In this document: positions 48,879 to 60,160 of the stretch, piece after piece | How the letters are laid out: each line of letters starts with the position of its first letter | Position numbering within the stretch: the stretch's first letter is position 1 | Source: Haemophilus parainfluenzae | Lineage (GTDB): Bacteria > Pseudomonadota > Gammaproteobacteria > Enterobacterales > Pasteurellaceae | NCBI RefSeq assembly: GCF_003252755.1 | Contig: NZ_QEPT01000006.1 | Span: 83,546 to 147,545, forward strand | Direction of reading: 5' to 3' | DNA length: 64,000 nt | Translations under genes and position numbers: made by a program | The notes under the pieces: generated by a model | The model's input: only the letters and a program-made list of their open reading frames with translations | Database searches by the model: none | Told to the model about the DNA's origin: nothing

Positions 48879-49556
48879 ATGAATATTTCAAATCCTAATC
48901 ACAATCGTAAAGCCCTTGTGATCTTCTCTGGTGGACAAGACTCCACGACCTGTTTAATTCAAGCTATTGCTGAATATGGCGTAGAAAATGTCGAAGCCGT
49001 CACCTTTCAATACGGCCAGCGCCACGCAATTGAATTAGAAAAAGCCCGTTGGATAGCGAAAGATCTCGGCGTAAAACAAACGTTGATTGATACATCCGTT
49101 ATTAAATCTATCACTCATAACGCTTTAATAGATGGAAACGCAGCCATCGAACAAAAAGACGGTGAATTACCTAATACCTTTGTGGATGGACGAAATGCAC
49201 TCTTCTTATTATATGCGGCAATTTATGCAAAAGGACAAGAAATCCACGATATTATCACTGGTGTATGTGAAACGGATTTCAGTGGCTATCCGGATTGTCG
49301 TGATGTTTTTGTTAAATCCATGAATGTCACCCTCAATTTAGCCATGGATTATCAGTTCAATTTAAAAACACCATTAATGTATCTTACCAAAGCACAAACT
49401 TGGGCTCTTGCCGATGAACTAGATACTTTAGATTATATTCGTCAACACAGCCACACTTGCTATGAAGGTGTTGAAGGGGGCTGTGGTGAATGTCCAAGCT
49501 GTAAATTAAGAGATAAAGGCTTGCAGGAATATTTATCCACAAAAGCAAAAGCTTAG
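48879..49556 (+). CDS. queC: 7-cyano-7-deazaguanine synthase QueC
   Basis: QueC converts 7-carboxy-7-deazaguanine to preQ0 with ATP and ammonia in queuosine synthesis. The 225-residue protein has the PP-loop SGGQDSTTC (about residues 18-26) and the C-terminal zinc cysteines in [15 protein letters not shown]. It is controlled by a preQ1 riboswitch overlapping its ribosome site. No other queuosine gene is adjacent; an uptake-signal terminator follows. Confidence 0.96.
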   Translation: MNISNPNHNRKALVIFSGGQDSTTCLIQAIAEYGVENVEAVTFQYGQRHAIELEKARWIAKDLGVKQTLIDTSVIKSITHNALIDGNAAIEQKDGELPNTFVDGRNALFLLYAAIYAKGQEIHDIITGVCETDFSGYPDCRDVFVKSMNVTLNLAMDYQFNLKTPLMYLTKAQTWALADELDTLDYIRQHSHTCYEGVEGGCGECPSCKLRDKGLQEYLSTKAKA

Positions 49557-49605
49557 TATTGAGATAACTCAATCTATAGCAGATTAAATATGTCCAAATG
49601 AATCC

Positions 49606-49646
49606 AAAGTGCGGTCAAAATTCACGTCAAATTTTGACCGCACTTT
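49606..49646 (+). terminator. Uptake-signal terminator of queC
   Basis: AAAGTGCGGTCAAAATT pairs perfectly with AATTTTGACCGCACTTT across a 7-nt loop. Confidence 0.9.
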
Positions 49647-49740
49647 TAGTTAATGTAATATCCTTCCCTTTTCTCATCTTTGATTTTATCAACGCGTCAT
49701 TTTTTGATAAAATCATGCTAATTTTTTTATAAATAAGTAA

Positions 49741-51651
<1,911 letters not shown>

Positions 51652-51667
51652 TTATTTGAGGTCAATC

Positions 51668-52861
51668 ATGAACGAACAACGTCGAGATTTTTTTAAAAAT
51701 AGTGCACTAGGCCTAGCAACAATTACATTAGGTGCTGGTTTAAGCCTTATTCCTTCTGCTCAAGCGGAAGAAAAAGCCTCAAATACAGCAACCACTGCAG
51801 TTGAGAATCTACCAGAGATTGAAGCTGAACTGACGCTTGCGCCAAATGTGCCAAAACCGATTGATCGTAACTATCCAGCAAAAGTCGTGGTAAAACTGAC
51901 CGCACTTGAGCAAATTATGGATTTAATGGATGGTGTGCAATTTAAATTTTGGACATTAAATGGTAGCGTGCCTGCGCCGTTTATTCGTGTGCGCGAAGGC
52001 GACATGGTGGAAGTGCAACTTTCCAACTCAGCGAGTTCAATGATGCCACACAGTATCGATTTCCATGCTGCTGCTGTGCCAATGGGAGGGGCTATCGCAA
52101 GTGAAACCCCACCAACGCGCACATCAACCTTCCAATTTAGAGCATTACGTTCGGGGATTTATTTATACCACTGCGGCAGCCAACCTGTGGATATTCACCT
52201 TGCCAAGGGGATGTATGGTTTAGTTTTAGTTGAGCCAAAAGAAGGTTTACCAAAAGTGGATCGCGAATTTTACATTATGCAAAGTGAATTCTATACCAAA
52301 GGTGAATTTGGCGATCCTGGCTTGCAACCATTCAGTATGCAAAAAGCCATTGATGAACGCCCTGAATACGTCCTCTTCAACGGTAAAGTCGGTGCAACTA
52401 TGGACGGAAATGCCTTAAAAGCGAAAACCGGTGAAAGCATTCGTCTATTTGTAGGAAATGCGGGGCCGAATTTATGCTCTTCTTTCCACTTAATCGGTGC
52501 AGTATTTGACAATGTGTATGTGGAAGGTGGTACGCTTGTTAATCACAATGTTCAAACTACATTGATTCCATCCGGTAGCGCCACCATGGTGGAAACTCGA
52601 ATTGATGTACCTGGCACTTATGTCTTTATGGATCACTCCATTTTCCGCGCAGTAAATAAAGGCACAATGGGACATATTGTGGTTGAAGGTGAAAAAAATC
52701 CGAATATTTATTCTGGAAAACTAAAAGACGAAGCCTTTAAAGAAGCTAACCCACAAAAACCACAACCCGTTCCTTACGAAATAGACAGTCACAAAGGAAT
52801 GGATATGGGACACTCTCATCACGAACATTCTGATGCGAATTCCGGTGCAACAAGAAAATAA
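51668..52861 (+). CDS. nirK: Copper-containing nitrite reductase (AniA/NirK type)
   Basis: NirK reduces nitrite to nitric oxide in the periplasm. The 397-residue protein has a Tat signal (RRDFFK, residues 5-10) and two cupredoxin domains. All copper ligands are present: type 1 His128, Cys169, His177, Met182; type 2 His133, His168, His323; catalytic Asp131 and His274. The closest match I recall is Neisseria AniA (KEGLPKVD, LKAKTGES). A His-rich tail (GHSHHEH, about 381-387) ends the protein. The start is the ATG at 51668 after TGAGGT. It is wedged between parE and parC with no separate promoter seen. Confidence 0.92.
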   Translation: MNEQRRDFFKNSALGLATITLGAGLSLIPSAQAEEKASNTATTAVENLPEIEAELTLAPNVPKPIDRNYPAKVVVKLTALEQIMDLMDGVQFKFWTLNGSVPAPFIRVREGDMVEVQLSNSASSMMPHSIDFHAAAVPMGGAIASETPPTRTSTFQFRALRSGIYLYHCGSQPVDIHLAKGMYGLVLVEPKEGLPKVDREFYIMQSEFYTKGEFGDPGLQPFSMQKAIDERPEYVLFNGKVGATMDGNALKAKTGESIRLFVGNAGPNLCSSFHLIGAVFDNVYVEGGTLVNHNVQTTLIPSGSATMVETRIDVPGTYVFMDHSIFRAVNKGTMGHIVVEGEKNPNIYSGKLKDEAFKEANPQKPQPVPYEIDSHKGMDMGHSHHEHSDANSGATRK

Positions 52862-52872
52862 ATTAGAAGAAT

Positions 52873-55128
52873 ATGAGCAATATTAACTACGAAGGCATCG
52901 AGCAGATGCCACTTCGCACCTTTACAGAAAAGGCTTATCTTAACTATTCAATGTATGTCATCATGGATCGTGCTTTGCCTTTTATTGGCGATGGATTAAA
53001 GCCTGTTCAACGTCGTATTGTCTATGCGATGTCTGAGCTAGGTTTAAATGCCGCGGCAAAATTTAAAAAATCTGCGCGTACCGTCGGTGATGTGTTAGGT
53101 AAATTCCATCCGCACGGCGACTCTGCCTGTTATGAAGCCATGGTATTAATGGCTCAGCCCTTTTCTTACCGTTATCCATTGGTGGACGGACAAGGGAACT
53201 GGGGGGCGCCAGATGATCCTAAATCATTCGCCGCAATGCGTTATACAGAATCTCGCCTGTCCAAAATTTCTGAAATTCTATTAACCGAATTGGGTCAAGG
53301 CACTGTTGATTTCCAACCGAACTTTGATGGTACTTTAGAAGAACCACAATATTTGCCTGCACGTTTGCCTCATATTCTGTTAAACGGCACCACTGGGATT
53401 GCCGTTGGTATGGCAACCGATATTCCACCACACAATATTAATGAAGTGGCAGATGCCGCTGTTCTGCTATTAGATGATCCAAAAGCAGGATTAGATGATG
53501 TACTTAATATCATTCAAGGCCCTGATTTCCCAACTGAAGCAGAAATTATTTCACCAAAGGATGATATTCGTAAAATGTACGAAACCGGCCGTGGATCCAT
53601 CAAGATGCGTGCAACATGGCATAAAGAAGACGGTGAAATCATCATCAGCGCACTTCCTCATCAATCTTCACCCTCTAAAATCATTGCACAAATTGCTGAG
53701 CAAATGACGGCGAAAAAATTGCCTATGGTAGAAGATATTCGTGATGAGGCGGATTATGAAAATCCCGTGCGTATTGTACTTGTACCTCGTTCAAATCGCG
53801 TTGACACGGATGCCTTAATGGCGCATTTATTTGCGACGACGGATCTCGAAAAAAGCTATCGTGTGAATATGAATATGATCGGACTTGATCATAAACCAGC
53901 CGTGAAAGGCTTACTTCAAGTTCTCACAGAATGGCTGACATTCCGTCGTACTACCGTGACACGCCGTTTACAACATCGTTTAGATAAAGTACTCGCTCGT
54001 TTACACATTTTAGATGGTTTGATGATTGCCTTCCTCAATATTGATGAAGTCATTGAGATCATTCGTACTGAGGATGAACCTAAACAAGTTTTAATGGCTC
54101 GTTTTAACTTAAGTGATGAACAGGCAGAAGCCATTTTAAACTTACGTTTGCGCCATTTAGCCAAATTAGAAGAACATCAATTACAAGCTGAAAAAGATAA
54201 ACTTGAAGAAGAGCGGTCAAATTTAGAGTTAATTTTGGGATCTGAACGTCGCTTAAATACCTTGATCAAAAAAGAAATTCAAGAAGATGCGAAAAAATAC
54301 GCCAGTCCTAGAATGTCTCAATTAGTTGAACGTGAAGAAGCGAAAGCTATTTCTGAAAGTGAAATGACTCCAGCAGAACCTGTCACTGTTATCTTATCTG
54401 AAATGGGCTGGGTTCGTTGTGCGAAAGGTCATGACATTGATCCGGCAGGATTAAGCTATAAAGCAGGCGATAAATATCTCGCCCACGCTTGTGGTAAAAG
54501 TAATCAACCGGTGATCTTTATTGATAGTACAGGTCGTAGTTATGCTTTAGATCCATTAAGCTTGCCTTCTGCACGTTCACAAGGTGAACCTCTCACCGGT
54601 AAACTCACGTTACCTGCAGGCGCGACCATTGAACAGGTTATTATGGAATCTGAAAAACAAGAATTATTGATGGCATCAGATGCAGGATATGGTTTTATTT
54701 GCAAATTTGAAGACTTAATTGCACGTAATAAAGCAGGAAAAGCCTTGATTTCTTTGCCAGAAAATGCGAAAGTCTTGAAGCCTGAGACACTTTCCGAGTC
54801 GGCCTCACTTCTTGTGTCCCTCACTTCAGCGGGTCGAATGCTAATTTTTCCGGTACGGGATTTACCGGCATTATCAAAAGGGAAAGGCAACAAAATCATC
54901 AGTATTCCAGCAGCGAATGCAAAAGCTCGGTCAGAATTATTGGTGAAATTGTTCTTAATTTCAGAGCAAGCCAGCCTTGAGTTCCATTCCGGTAAACGAA
55001 AAATCACATTAAAACCGGAAGATCTGCAAAAATTCCGTGCGGAACGCGGCAGAAAAGGCTCCCAATTACCACGTGGATTACATAGTAATGTTGACATTGT
55101 GGTTGTTGAACCTGAACACAACTCATAA
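52873..55128 (+). CDS. parC: DNA topoisomerase IV subunit A
   Basis: ParC cuts and rejoins DNA in topoisomerase IV. The 751-residue protein has the breakage-reunion domain with catalytic Tyr124 (AAMRYTESR) and a C-terminal beta-propeller from about residue 500. The quinolone-resistance positions read [10 protein letters not shown] with Ser84 and Glu88 (Ser80 and Glu84 in E. coli), the susceptible form. It starts 11 bp after nirK. Confidence 0.97.
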   Translation: MSNINYEGIEQMPLRTFTEKAYLNYSMYVIMDRALPFIGDGLKPVQRRIVYAMSELGLNAAAKFKKSARTVGDVLGKFHPHGDSACYEAMVLMAQPFSYRYPLVDGQGNWGAPDDPKSFAAMRYTESRLSKISEILLTELGQGTVDFQPNFDGTLEEPQYLPARLPHILLNGTTGIAVGMATDIPPHNINEVADAAVLLLDDPKAGLDDVLNIIQGPDFPTEAEIISPKDDIRKMYETGRGSIKMRATWHKEDGEIIISALPHQSSPSKIIAQIAEQMTAKKLPMVEDIRDEADYENPVRIVLVPRSNRVDTDALMAHLFATTDLEKSYRVNMNMIGLDHKPAVKGLLQVLTEWLTFRRTTVTRRLQHRLDKVLARLHILDGLMIAFLNIDEVIEIIRTEDEPKQVLMARFNLSDEQAEAILNLRLRHLAKLEEHQLQAEKDKLEEERSNLELILGSERRLNTLIKKEIQEDAKKYASPRMSQLVEREEAKAISESEMTPAEPVTVILSEMGWVRCAKGHDIDPAGLSYKAGDKYLAHACGKSNQPVIFIDSTGRSYALDPLSLPSARSQGEPLTGKLTLPAGATIEQVIMESEKQELLMASDAGYGFICKFEDLIARNKAGKALISLPENAKVLKPETLSESASLLVSLTSAGRMLIFPVRDLPALSKGKGNKIISIPAANAKARSELLVKLFLISEQASLEFHSGKRKITLKPEDLQKFRAERGRKGSQLPRGLHSNVDIVVVEPEHNS

Positions 55129-55164
55129 GAATTCTCGAAACCAAACTAAATAGGAGGATATTTC

Positions 55165-56379
55165 GTGAATATTGTTTTTGATACTTATCAAACACTTGCT
55201 TTAGCAAGTTTTGTATTATTACTCGGTTTTTTTCTAGTAAAACGCATTCGAGTTTTACAAACATTTAATATTCCTGAGCCTGTTGTTGGCGGCTTTATTG
55301 TAGCTATTGCATTAACGGTTTTATATAAAGTAAATGGTACTTCATTCACTTTTGAGAAAAGTTTACAAACATCGATGATGTTAGTCTTCTTCTCCTCTAT
55401 CGGTTTAAGTGCAAACTTTGCCCGCTTAATTAAAGGCGGAAAACCATTAGTTATCTTCCTATTTGCAGCGGCAATACTCATTGTTTGCCAAAATGTCATC
55501 GGTATTTTAGGTACCCAATTATTGGGCATTGATCCTGCTTACGGTTTACTTGCTGGTTCAGTTACCCTAACTGGTGGTCACGGTACCGGTGCAGCATGGG
55601 CAGAAACATTCACTAGAGAATTTAATCTACCGGCTGCAACAGAAATTGCGATGGCATGTGCGACATTCGGTTTAGTCTTTGGAGGTATCTTAGGTGGTCC
55701 AGTATCTCGCTATTTATTAAATCATCAAAAACAAGGCGAAAATCCAGAGAATGATGAAGTAGATGACGTACAAGAAGCATTTGAGCACCCAACTTACAAA
55801 CGTAAAATTAATTCGCGCTCAATCATTGAAACCATTGCTATGCTTTCTTTATGTTTACTCATCGGTCAATACTTAGATGGCTTAACAAAAGGTACACATA
55901 TTCAATTACCAACATTCGTATGGTGTTTGTTTACAGGTGTAATCATTCGTAACAGCTTAACCCACTTATTCAAATTCCAAGTGGCAGATTCAGCGATTGA
56001 CGTATTAGGTAGCGTAGGTTTATCTATCTTCTTAGCGATTGCTTTAATGTCTCTCAAACTTTGGGAATTAGCGGGTCTTGCAACAGATGTATTAGTTATC
56101 TTAGCGGTTCAAGTTATCTTTATGGCTTTCTTCGCTATCTACGTCACATACCGTATGATGGGTAAAGATTATGATGCGATTGTATTAAGTGCGGGTCACT
56201 GTGGTTTCGGTCTCGGTGCAACACCAACAGCCGTGGCTAACATGCAAGCGATTACCAGTCGTTTTGGACCATCTCACAAAGCGTTCTTAATCGTACCAAT
56301 GGTAGGGGCATTCTTTATCGACTTATTAAATGCCGGTATCTTAAAAATGTTCTTAAGCGTTGTTGAAGCGCTTCACTAA
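55165..56379 (+). CDS. gltS: Sodium/glutamate symporter GltS
   Basis: GltS imports glutamate with sodium. The 404-residue protein has about 10 helices in two inverted halves, with pore-loop motifs GGHGTGAAWAETF (about 137-149) and GHCGFGLGATPTAVANM (about 348-364). It starts at a GTG with AGGAGG about 9 bases upstream. It follows parC by 36 bp. Confidence 0.96.
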   Translation: MNIVFDTYQTLALASFVLLLGFFLVKRIRVLQTFNIPEPVVGGFIVAIALTVLYKVNGTSFTFEKSLQTSMMLVFFSSIGLSANFARLIKGGKPLVIFLFAAAILIVCQNVIGILGTQLLGIDPAYGLLAGSVTLTGGHGTGAAWAETFTREFNLPAATEIAMACATFGLVFGGILGGPVSRYLLNHQKQGENPENDEVDDVQEAFEHPTYKRKINSRSIIETIAMLSLCLLIGQYLDGLTKGTHIQLPTFVWCLFTGVIIRNSLTHLFKFQVADSAIDVLGSVGLSIFLAIALMSLKLWELAGLATDVLVILAVQVIFMAFFAIYVTYRMMGKDYDAIVLSAGHCGFGLGATPTAVANMQAITSRFGPSHKAFLIVPMVGAFFIDLLNAGILKMFLSVVEALH

Positions 56380-56394
56380 TAAAAGGTAAAAAAG

Positions 56395-56423
56395 AAAGGC
56401 TGACATTTTGTCAGCCTTTTTAT
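56395..56423. terminator. Terminator between gltS and mfd
   Basis: AAAGGCTGAC pairs perfectly with GTCAGCCTTT around ATTTT, between convergent genes. Confidence 0.9.
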
Positions 56424-56430
56424 TTACTTG

Positions 56431-59400
56431 CTACTCAGTCAGCGTCTTGACTAAATCCATCACAAATTCTAACCGCTCTTTGTTTTCTGGAAGTGCTTTC
56501 ACAAACTTAAATTTTAATGGGCCATCAAAGCGATAAACAATTGGATTTTGTTGAATCAGTTTAATGAATTTTTCAGGATCAACTTTTGCTGAAGGTGAAA
56601 ATTCAATAAAGCCTCCTTGAGCTCCCGCATCGATTTTCAATACTTTTAATGGCTTCACCATTAAACGCATTTCAGCAATTTGTAAAAGATTTTTCGTTGC
56701 TTCAGGTAATAGGCCAAAGCGATCAATTAATTCAACTTTTAATTCATCTAACTCTTGCTTACTTTCCGCTGCAGCAATGCGTTTATAGAATGACAAACGC
56801 ATATTCACATCACCAAGATAGTCATCTGGCAATAAAGCTGGGACACGTAGCTCAATTTCTGCTTGTTGATGCGTAATCTCTTCTAATGAAGGTTCTCTGC
56901 CCTCTTTTAAGGCTTTAACTGCTGCATCAAGTAATTCCATATAAAGTGAAAAACCGATGCTTTCAATTTGCCCGCTTTGTTCATTCCCTAATAATTCACC
57001 TGCACCGCGAATTTCTAAATCGTGCGTCGCAAGAATGAAACCTGCACCTAAGTTATCTAAACTTTCTAACGCTTCTAAACGACGTTTCGCATCTTTCGTC
57101 ATTAATTTCGGCGGCGGTGTAAGCAAATAAGCATAAGCTTGATGATGGGAACGCCCTACTCGACCACGCAACTGGTGAAGCTGAGCTAAACCAAAATTGT
57201 CTGCGCGTTCAATAATAATCGTATTTGCCGTTGGTACATCAATCCCTGTTTCAATAATGGTAGAACAAACTAATACGTTATAACGTTGATGATAAAAATC
57301 ACTCATCACGCGTTCAAGTTCTCGTTCTCGCATTTGACCATGACCAATTACGACTCGAGCCTCAGGCACAAGTGCGGTCAGTTTTTCTGCCGTATTTTCA
57401 ATACTCGCCACATCATTATGCAAATAATAAACTTGTCCGCCACGTAAAATCTCACGCAAGATGGCTTCACGAATAATTAAATCATCTTTCTGGCGAACAA
57501 ATGTTTTGATACTCACTCGGCGAGCTGGTGGTGTCGCAATAATAGAAAGATCACGAATACCATTCATCGCCATATTCAAAGTTCGAGGAATTGGTGTTGC
57601 GGTAAGCGTTAAAATATCAATATTTGCTCGAAGTTGTTTAATTTTCTCTTTCTGTCCCACACCAAAGCGATGTTCTTCATCAATGATGAGTAAGCCAAGA
57701 TCAGAAAACTTCACATCGGATTGAATCAATTTATGGGTTCCAATCAGAATATCAACTTTTCCTTCAGCTAAATTTTCTAAGATTTGTTTTTGCTCTTTGG
57801 CTGTTTTAAAGCGAGAAAGCACTTCCACATTAACCGGAAGATTAGCAAAACGATCTTTAAAATTCTCGTAATGCTGTTGAGCTAACAAGGTTGTTGGGAC
57901 TAATACAGCCACTTGTTTATGGTTCATGACCGCCAAAAATGCGGCGCGCATCGCCACTTCAGTTTTGCCAAAGCCCACATCACCACAAACTAAACGGTCC
58001 ATCGCTTTGGGTTGGCACATATCTGAAATGACAGCGTTAATCGCCATGGCTTGATCGTGCGTTTCCTCAAAAGGGAAGGTTGCAGCAAATTGCTGAAATT
58101 CCTCACGATCATATTTAAATTCAAAGCCTTTTTTCACTTCTCGCTGGGCATACACATCAAGTAATTCAGCTGCCACATCACGAATTTTTTCTGCAGCCTT
58201 TTGACGCGTTTTCGCCCACGATTCATTACCTAATTTATGTAATGGTGCGGTTTCATCTGAGCCGCCTACATAGCGACTAATTAAATGAAGAGAACCAACA
58301 GGCACATAAAGCTTGGACTCATTTGCATAATTGATCAGCAAATACTCTGCTTTTAAGCCCCCAGTATCGAGTGTCACTAAACCACCATAACGCCCCACAC
58401 CATGATCTAAATGCACCACAGGCTGCCCAATTTTTAATTCTGCCAGATTACGCACTAAGGTATCTGGATTGACAGCCTTACGTTTATCACGCTGACGTTG
58501 CTGTACCCGCTCACCTAAAATTTCATGTTCAGTAATGACAGCTAATTTGGCCTCATCAAGAATAAAACCTTGCTCAAGACGACTTACCCACAAATTAAAC
58601 TTGTCTTGATTGGCTTCAGATAAGGTTTTAATTTGTTTTGGTTTAATTTTTAATGGTGAAAGCAAATCCAGTAAAGTTTCACGACGTCCTTCAGTTTCAA
58701 CTGAAAATAAAACATTTCCTCTGAAATGTTCAATAAACTGTCGAAGTTGCGATAACGGTTCTTTTTGCTGTGATTGAATGGTCACTGCTGGTAATGCGAA
58801 CACCGCTAAATTTTTCTGACGAACAGATGATCGCACTTTTTCTGCTTTAAAATTAATTTTAGGATAATTTTTTAATGCATGATTTACCGCATCAATGCTT
58901 AGCCACAATCGTTCTGGCGGCAAAAGAGGACGCATAGGATCAACTTTACGATGCTCATAACGCTGTTTGGCATCAAGATAAAAACGTTCACCTTGTGCTT
59001 GATTTGTTTCCATATCCACAAACAACGTTTTTTCGGGCAAGTAATCAAACAACGTTGCCATTTCATCAAAGAATAACGGTTGCCAATATTCAATCCCTGA
59101 AATTAATGTACCTTTACTGATTTGCTGATAAATATGCTCAGGATCACGACGAATTTCACCAAAGGTTTCTCTAAATTGTGTACGGAAAAATTCAATACCT
59201 TTCTCATCTGTTGGAAATTCGTGTGCAGGTAATAAATTAATGGATTGAATTTCATCTAACGTTCGCTGCGTATCGACATCAAAAGTACGAATCGAATCAA
59301 TTTCATCATCAAAAAAATCTAAGCGAAATGGAACCGCACTTCCCATTGGGAAAAGATCTAAAAGTGATCCGCGCACAGCATATTCACCATGTTCTAGCAC

Positions 59401-59868
59401 TTGCTCTACGGAGCGATATCCTGCTGACTCTAATTGTAATCGTAATTTTTCAATGACAAGACGGTCGCCTTTTTTAATCAAAAGGACATTGTGCTGTAGA
59501 TATTTCGGCGGGCACACACGTTGCATTAATGTGCTAATCGGCAAAATAAAGATGCCTTTTTTAGTATTTTGCAAATGAAACAGCGCACTTAAACGAGAAG
59601 AAATAATTTCTTGATGAGGCGAAAAAGAATCATAAGGCAACGTTTCCCAATCAGGAAAAAACTCGACGGGTTGAGAAGTTAAATCGGGTAAAACTTGTGA
59701 TAAACGAACCGCACTTTTGGTATCCGGTGTCACGACCACTGTTAATCCATCATATTGCTCAGCAATTTCACTGACAGCAAGTGCATCAGCACCCGTTAAT
59801 ACGTTGCCAAGAATTTTATGGTCATTTGGCTGAGTGGGAATATCAAAATTAAAATAGGTTGTTTTCAT
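56431..59868 (-). CDS. mfd: Transcription-repair coupling factor Mfd
   Basis: Mfd removes RNA polymerase stalled at DNA damage and recruits UvrA. The 1145-residue protein has a UvrB-homology module (about 20-350), an RNA polymerase-interaction domain (about 475-545), the SF2 translocase with Walker A GDVGFGKTEVAMRA and DEEH, and a C-terminal TRCF domain. I take the ATG at 59868; an in-frame TTG 12 bases earlier lies inside an uptake signal. No ribosome site is seen because the uptake signal occupies that stretch. Confidence 0.97.
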   Translation of the reverse strand: MKTTYFNFDIPTQPNDHKILGNVLTGADALAVSEIAEQYDGLTVVVTPDTKSAVRLSQVLPDLTSQPVEFFPDWETLPYDSFSPHQEIISSRLSALFHLQNTKKGIFILPISTLMQRVCPPKYLQHNVLLIKKGDRLVIEKLRLQLESAGYRSVEQVLEHGEYAVRGSLLDLFPMGSAVPFRLDFFDDEIDSIRTFDVDTQRTLDEIQSINLLPAHEFPTDEKGIEFFRTQFRETFGEIRRDPEHIYQQISKGTLISGIEYWQPLFFDEMATLFDYLPEKTLFVDMETNQAQGERFYLDAKQRYEHRKVDPMRPLLPPERLWLSIDAVNHALKNYPKINFKAEKVRSSVRQKNLAVFALPAVTIQSQQKEPLSQLRQFIEHFRGNVLFSVETEGRRETLLDLLSPLKIKPKQIKTLSEANQDKFNLWVSRLEQGFILDEAKLAVITEHEILGERVQQRQRDKRKAVNPDTLVRNLAELKIGQPVVHLDHGVGRYGGLVTLDTGGLKAEYLLINYANESKLYVPVGSLHLISRYVGGSDETAPLHKLGNESWAKTRQKAAEKIRDVAAELLDVYAQREVKKGFEFKYDREEFQQFAATFPFEETHDQAMAINAVISDMCQPKAMDRLVCGDVGFGKTEVAMRAAFLAVMNHKQVAVLVPTTLLAQQHYENFKDRFANLPVNVEVLSRFKTAKEQKQILENLAEGKVDILIGTHKLIQSDVKFSDLGLLIIDEEHRFGVGQKEKIKQLRANIDILTLTATPIPRTLNMAMNGIRDLSIIATPPARRVSIKTFVRQKDDLIIREAILREILRGGQVYYLHNDVASIENTAEKLTALVPEARVVIGHGQMRERELERVMSDFYHQRYNVLVCSTIIETGIDVPTANTIIIERADNFGLAQLHQLRGRVGRSHHQAYAYLLTPPPKLMTKDAKRRLEALESLDNLGAGFILATHDLEIRGAGELLGNEQSGQIESIGFSLYMELLDAAVKALKEGREPSLEEITHQQAEIELRVPALLPDDYLGDVNMRLSFYKRIAAAESKQELDELKVELIDRFGLLPEATKNLLQIAEMRLMVKPLKVLKIDAGAQGGFIEFSPSAKVDPEKFIKLIQQNPIVYRFDGPLKFKFVKALPENKERLEFVMDLVKTLTE

Positions 59869-59954
59869 AAGTGCGGTCAATTTTTATCTCATTTTTTATT
59901 TGAATAGCGAGTTAGTTTAGCAAACTCACTCTACTTTTCAAGAATTATCTGTAT

Positions 59955-59979
59955 AAAAAAACAGGGCTAATTAACCCTG
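59955..59979 (-). terminator. Terminator of the arcB-tmcA-DUF5363 operon
   Basis: CAGGG (59962-59966) pairs with CCCTG (59975-59979); on the minus strand it is followed by seven T. The stem is short. Confidence 0.65.
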
Positions 59980-59986
59980 CTTTCTC

Positions 59987-60160
59987 TTATTTTTTGAGCG
60001 GCTCTAGTGGCTTCTCTTTTTTTACATGACCATCATCATCAAATTCAATGCGTGGCATACAACCTCGACAAGAGCCTTTATCTAAACCGAGCTCTTTGCA
60101 AAACTTATTATATTCATCTACGGCTTTGCGAAACCAACCTTTTTTTTCTTGTTCGCTCAT
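59987..60160 (-). CDS. DUF5363-like small protein, 57 residues
   Basis: A 57-codon frame starts at an ATG overlapping the tmcA stop (ATGA), with GGAGGCAAG as a strong ribosome site inside tmcA. The protein is highly charged and soluble, with WFRKAVDEYNKFCKELG and a CRGC pair (Cys31, Cys34), and no signal peptide. It resembles short DUF5363 proteins that I recall from Haemophilus; function is unknown. Overlap implies translational coupling to tmcA. The cysteine pair could bind metal together with Cys21, which is inference. Confidence 0.85.
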   Translation of the reverse strand: MSEQEKKGWFRKAVDEYNKFCKELGLDKGSCRGCMPRIEFDDDGHVKKEKPLEPLKK

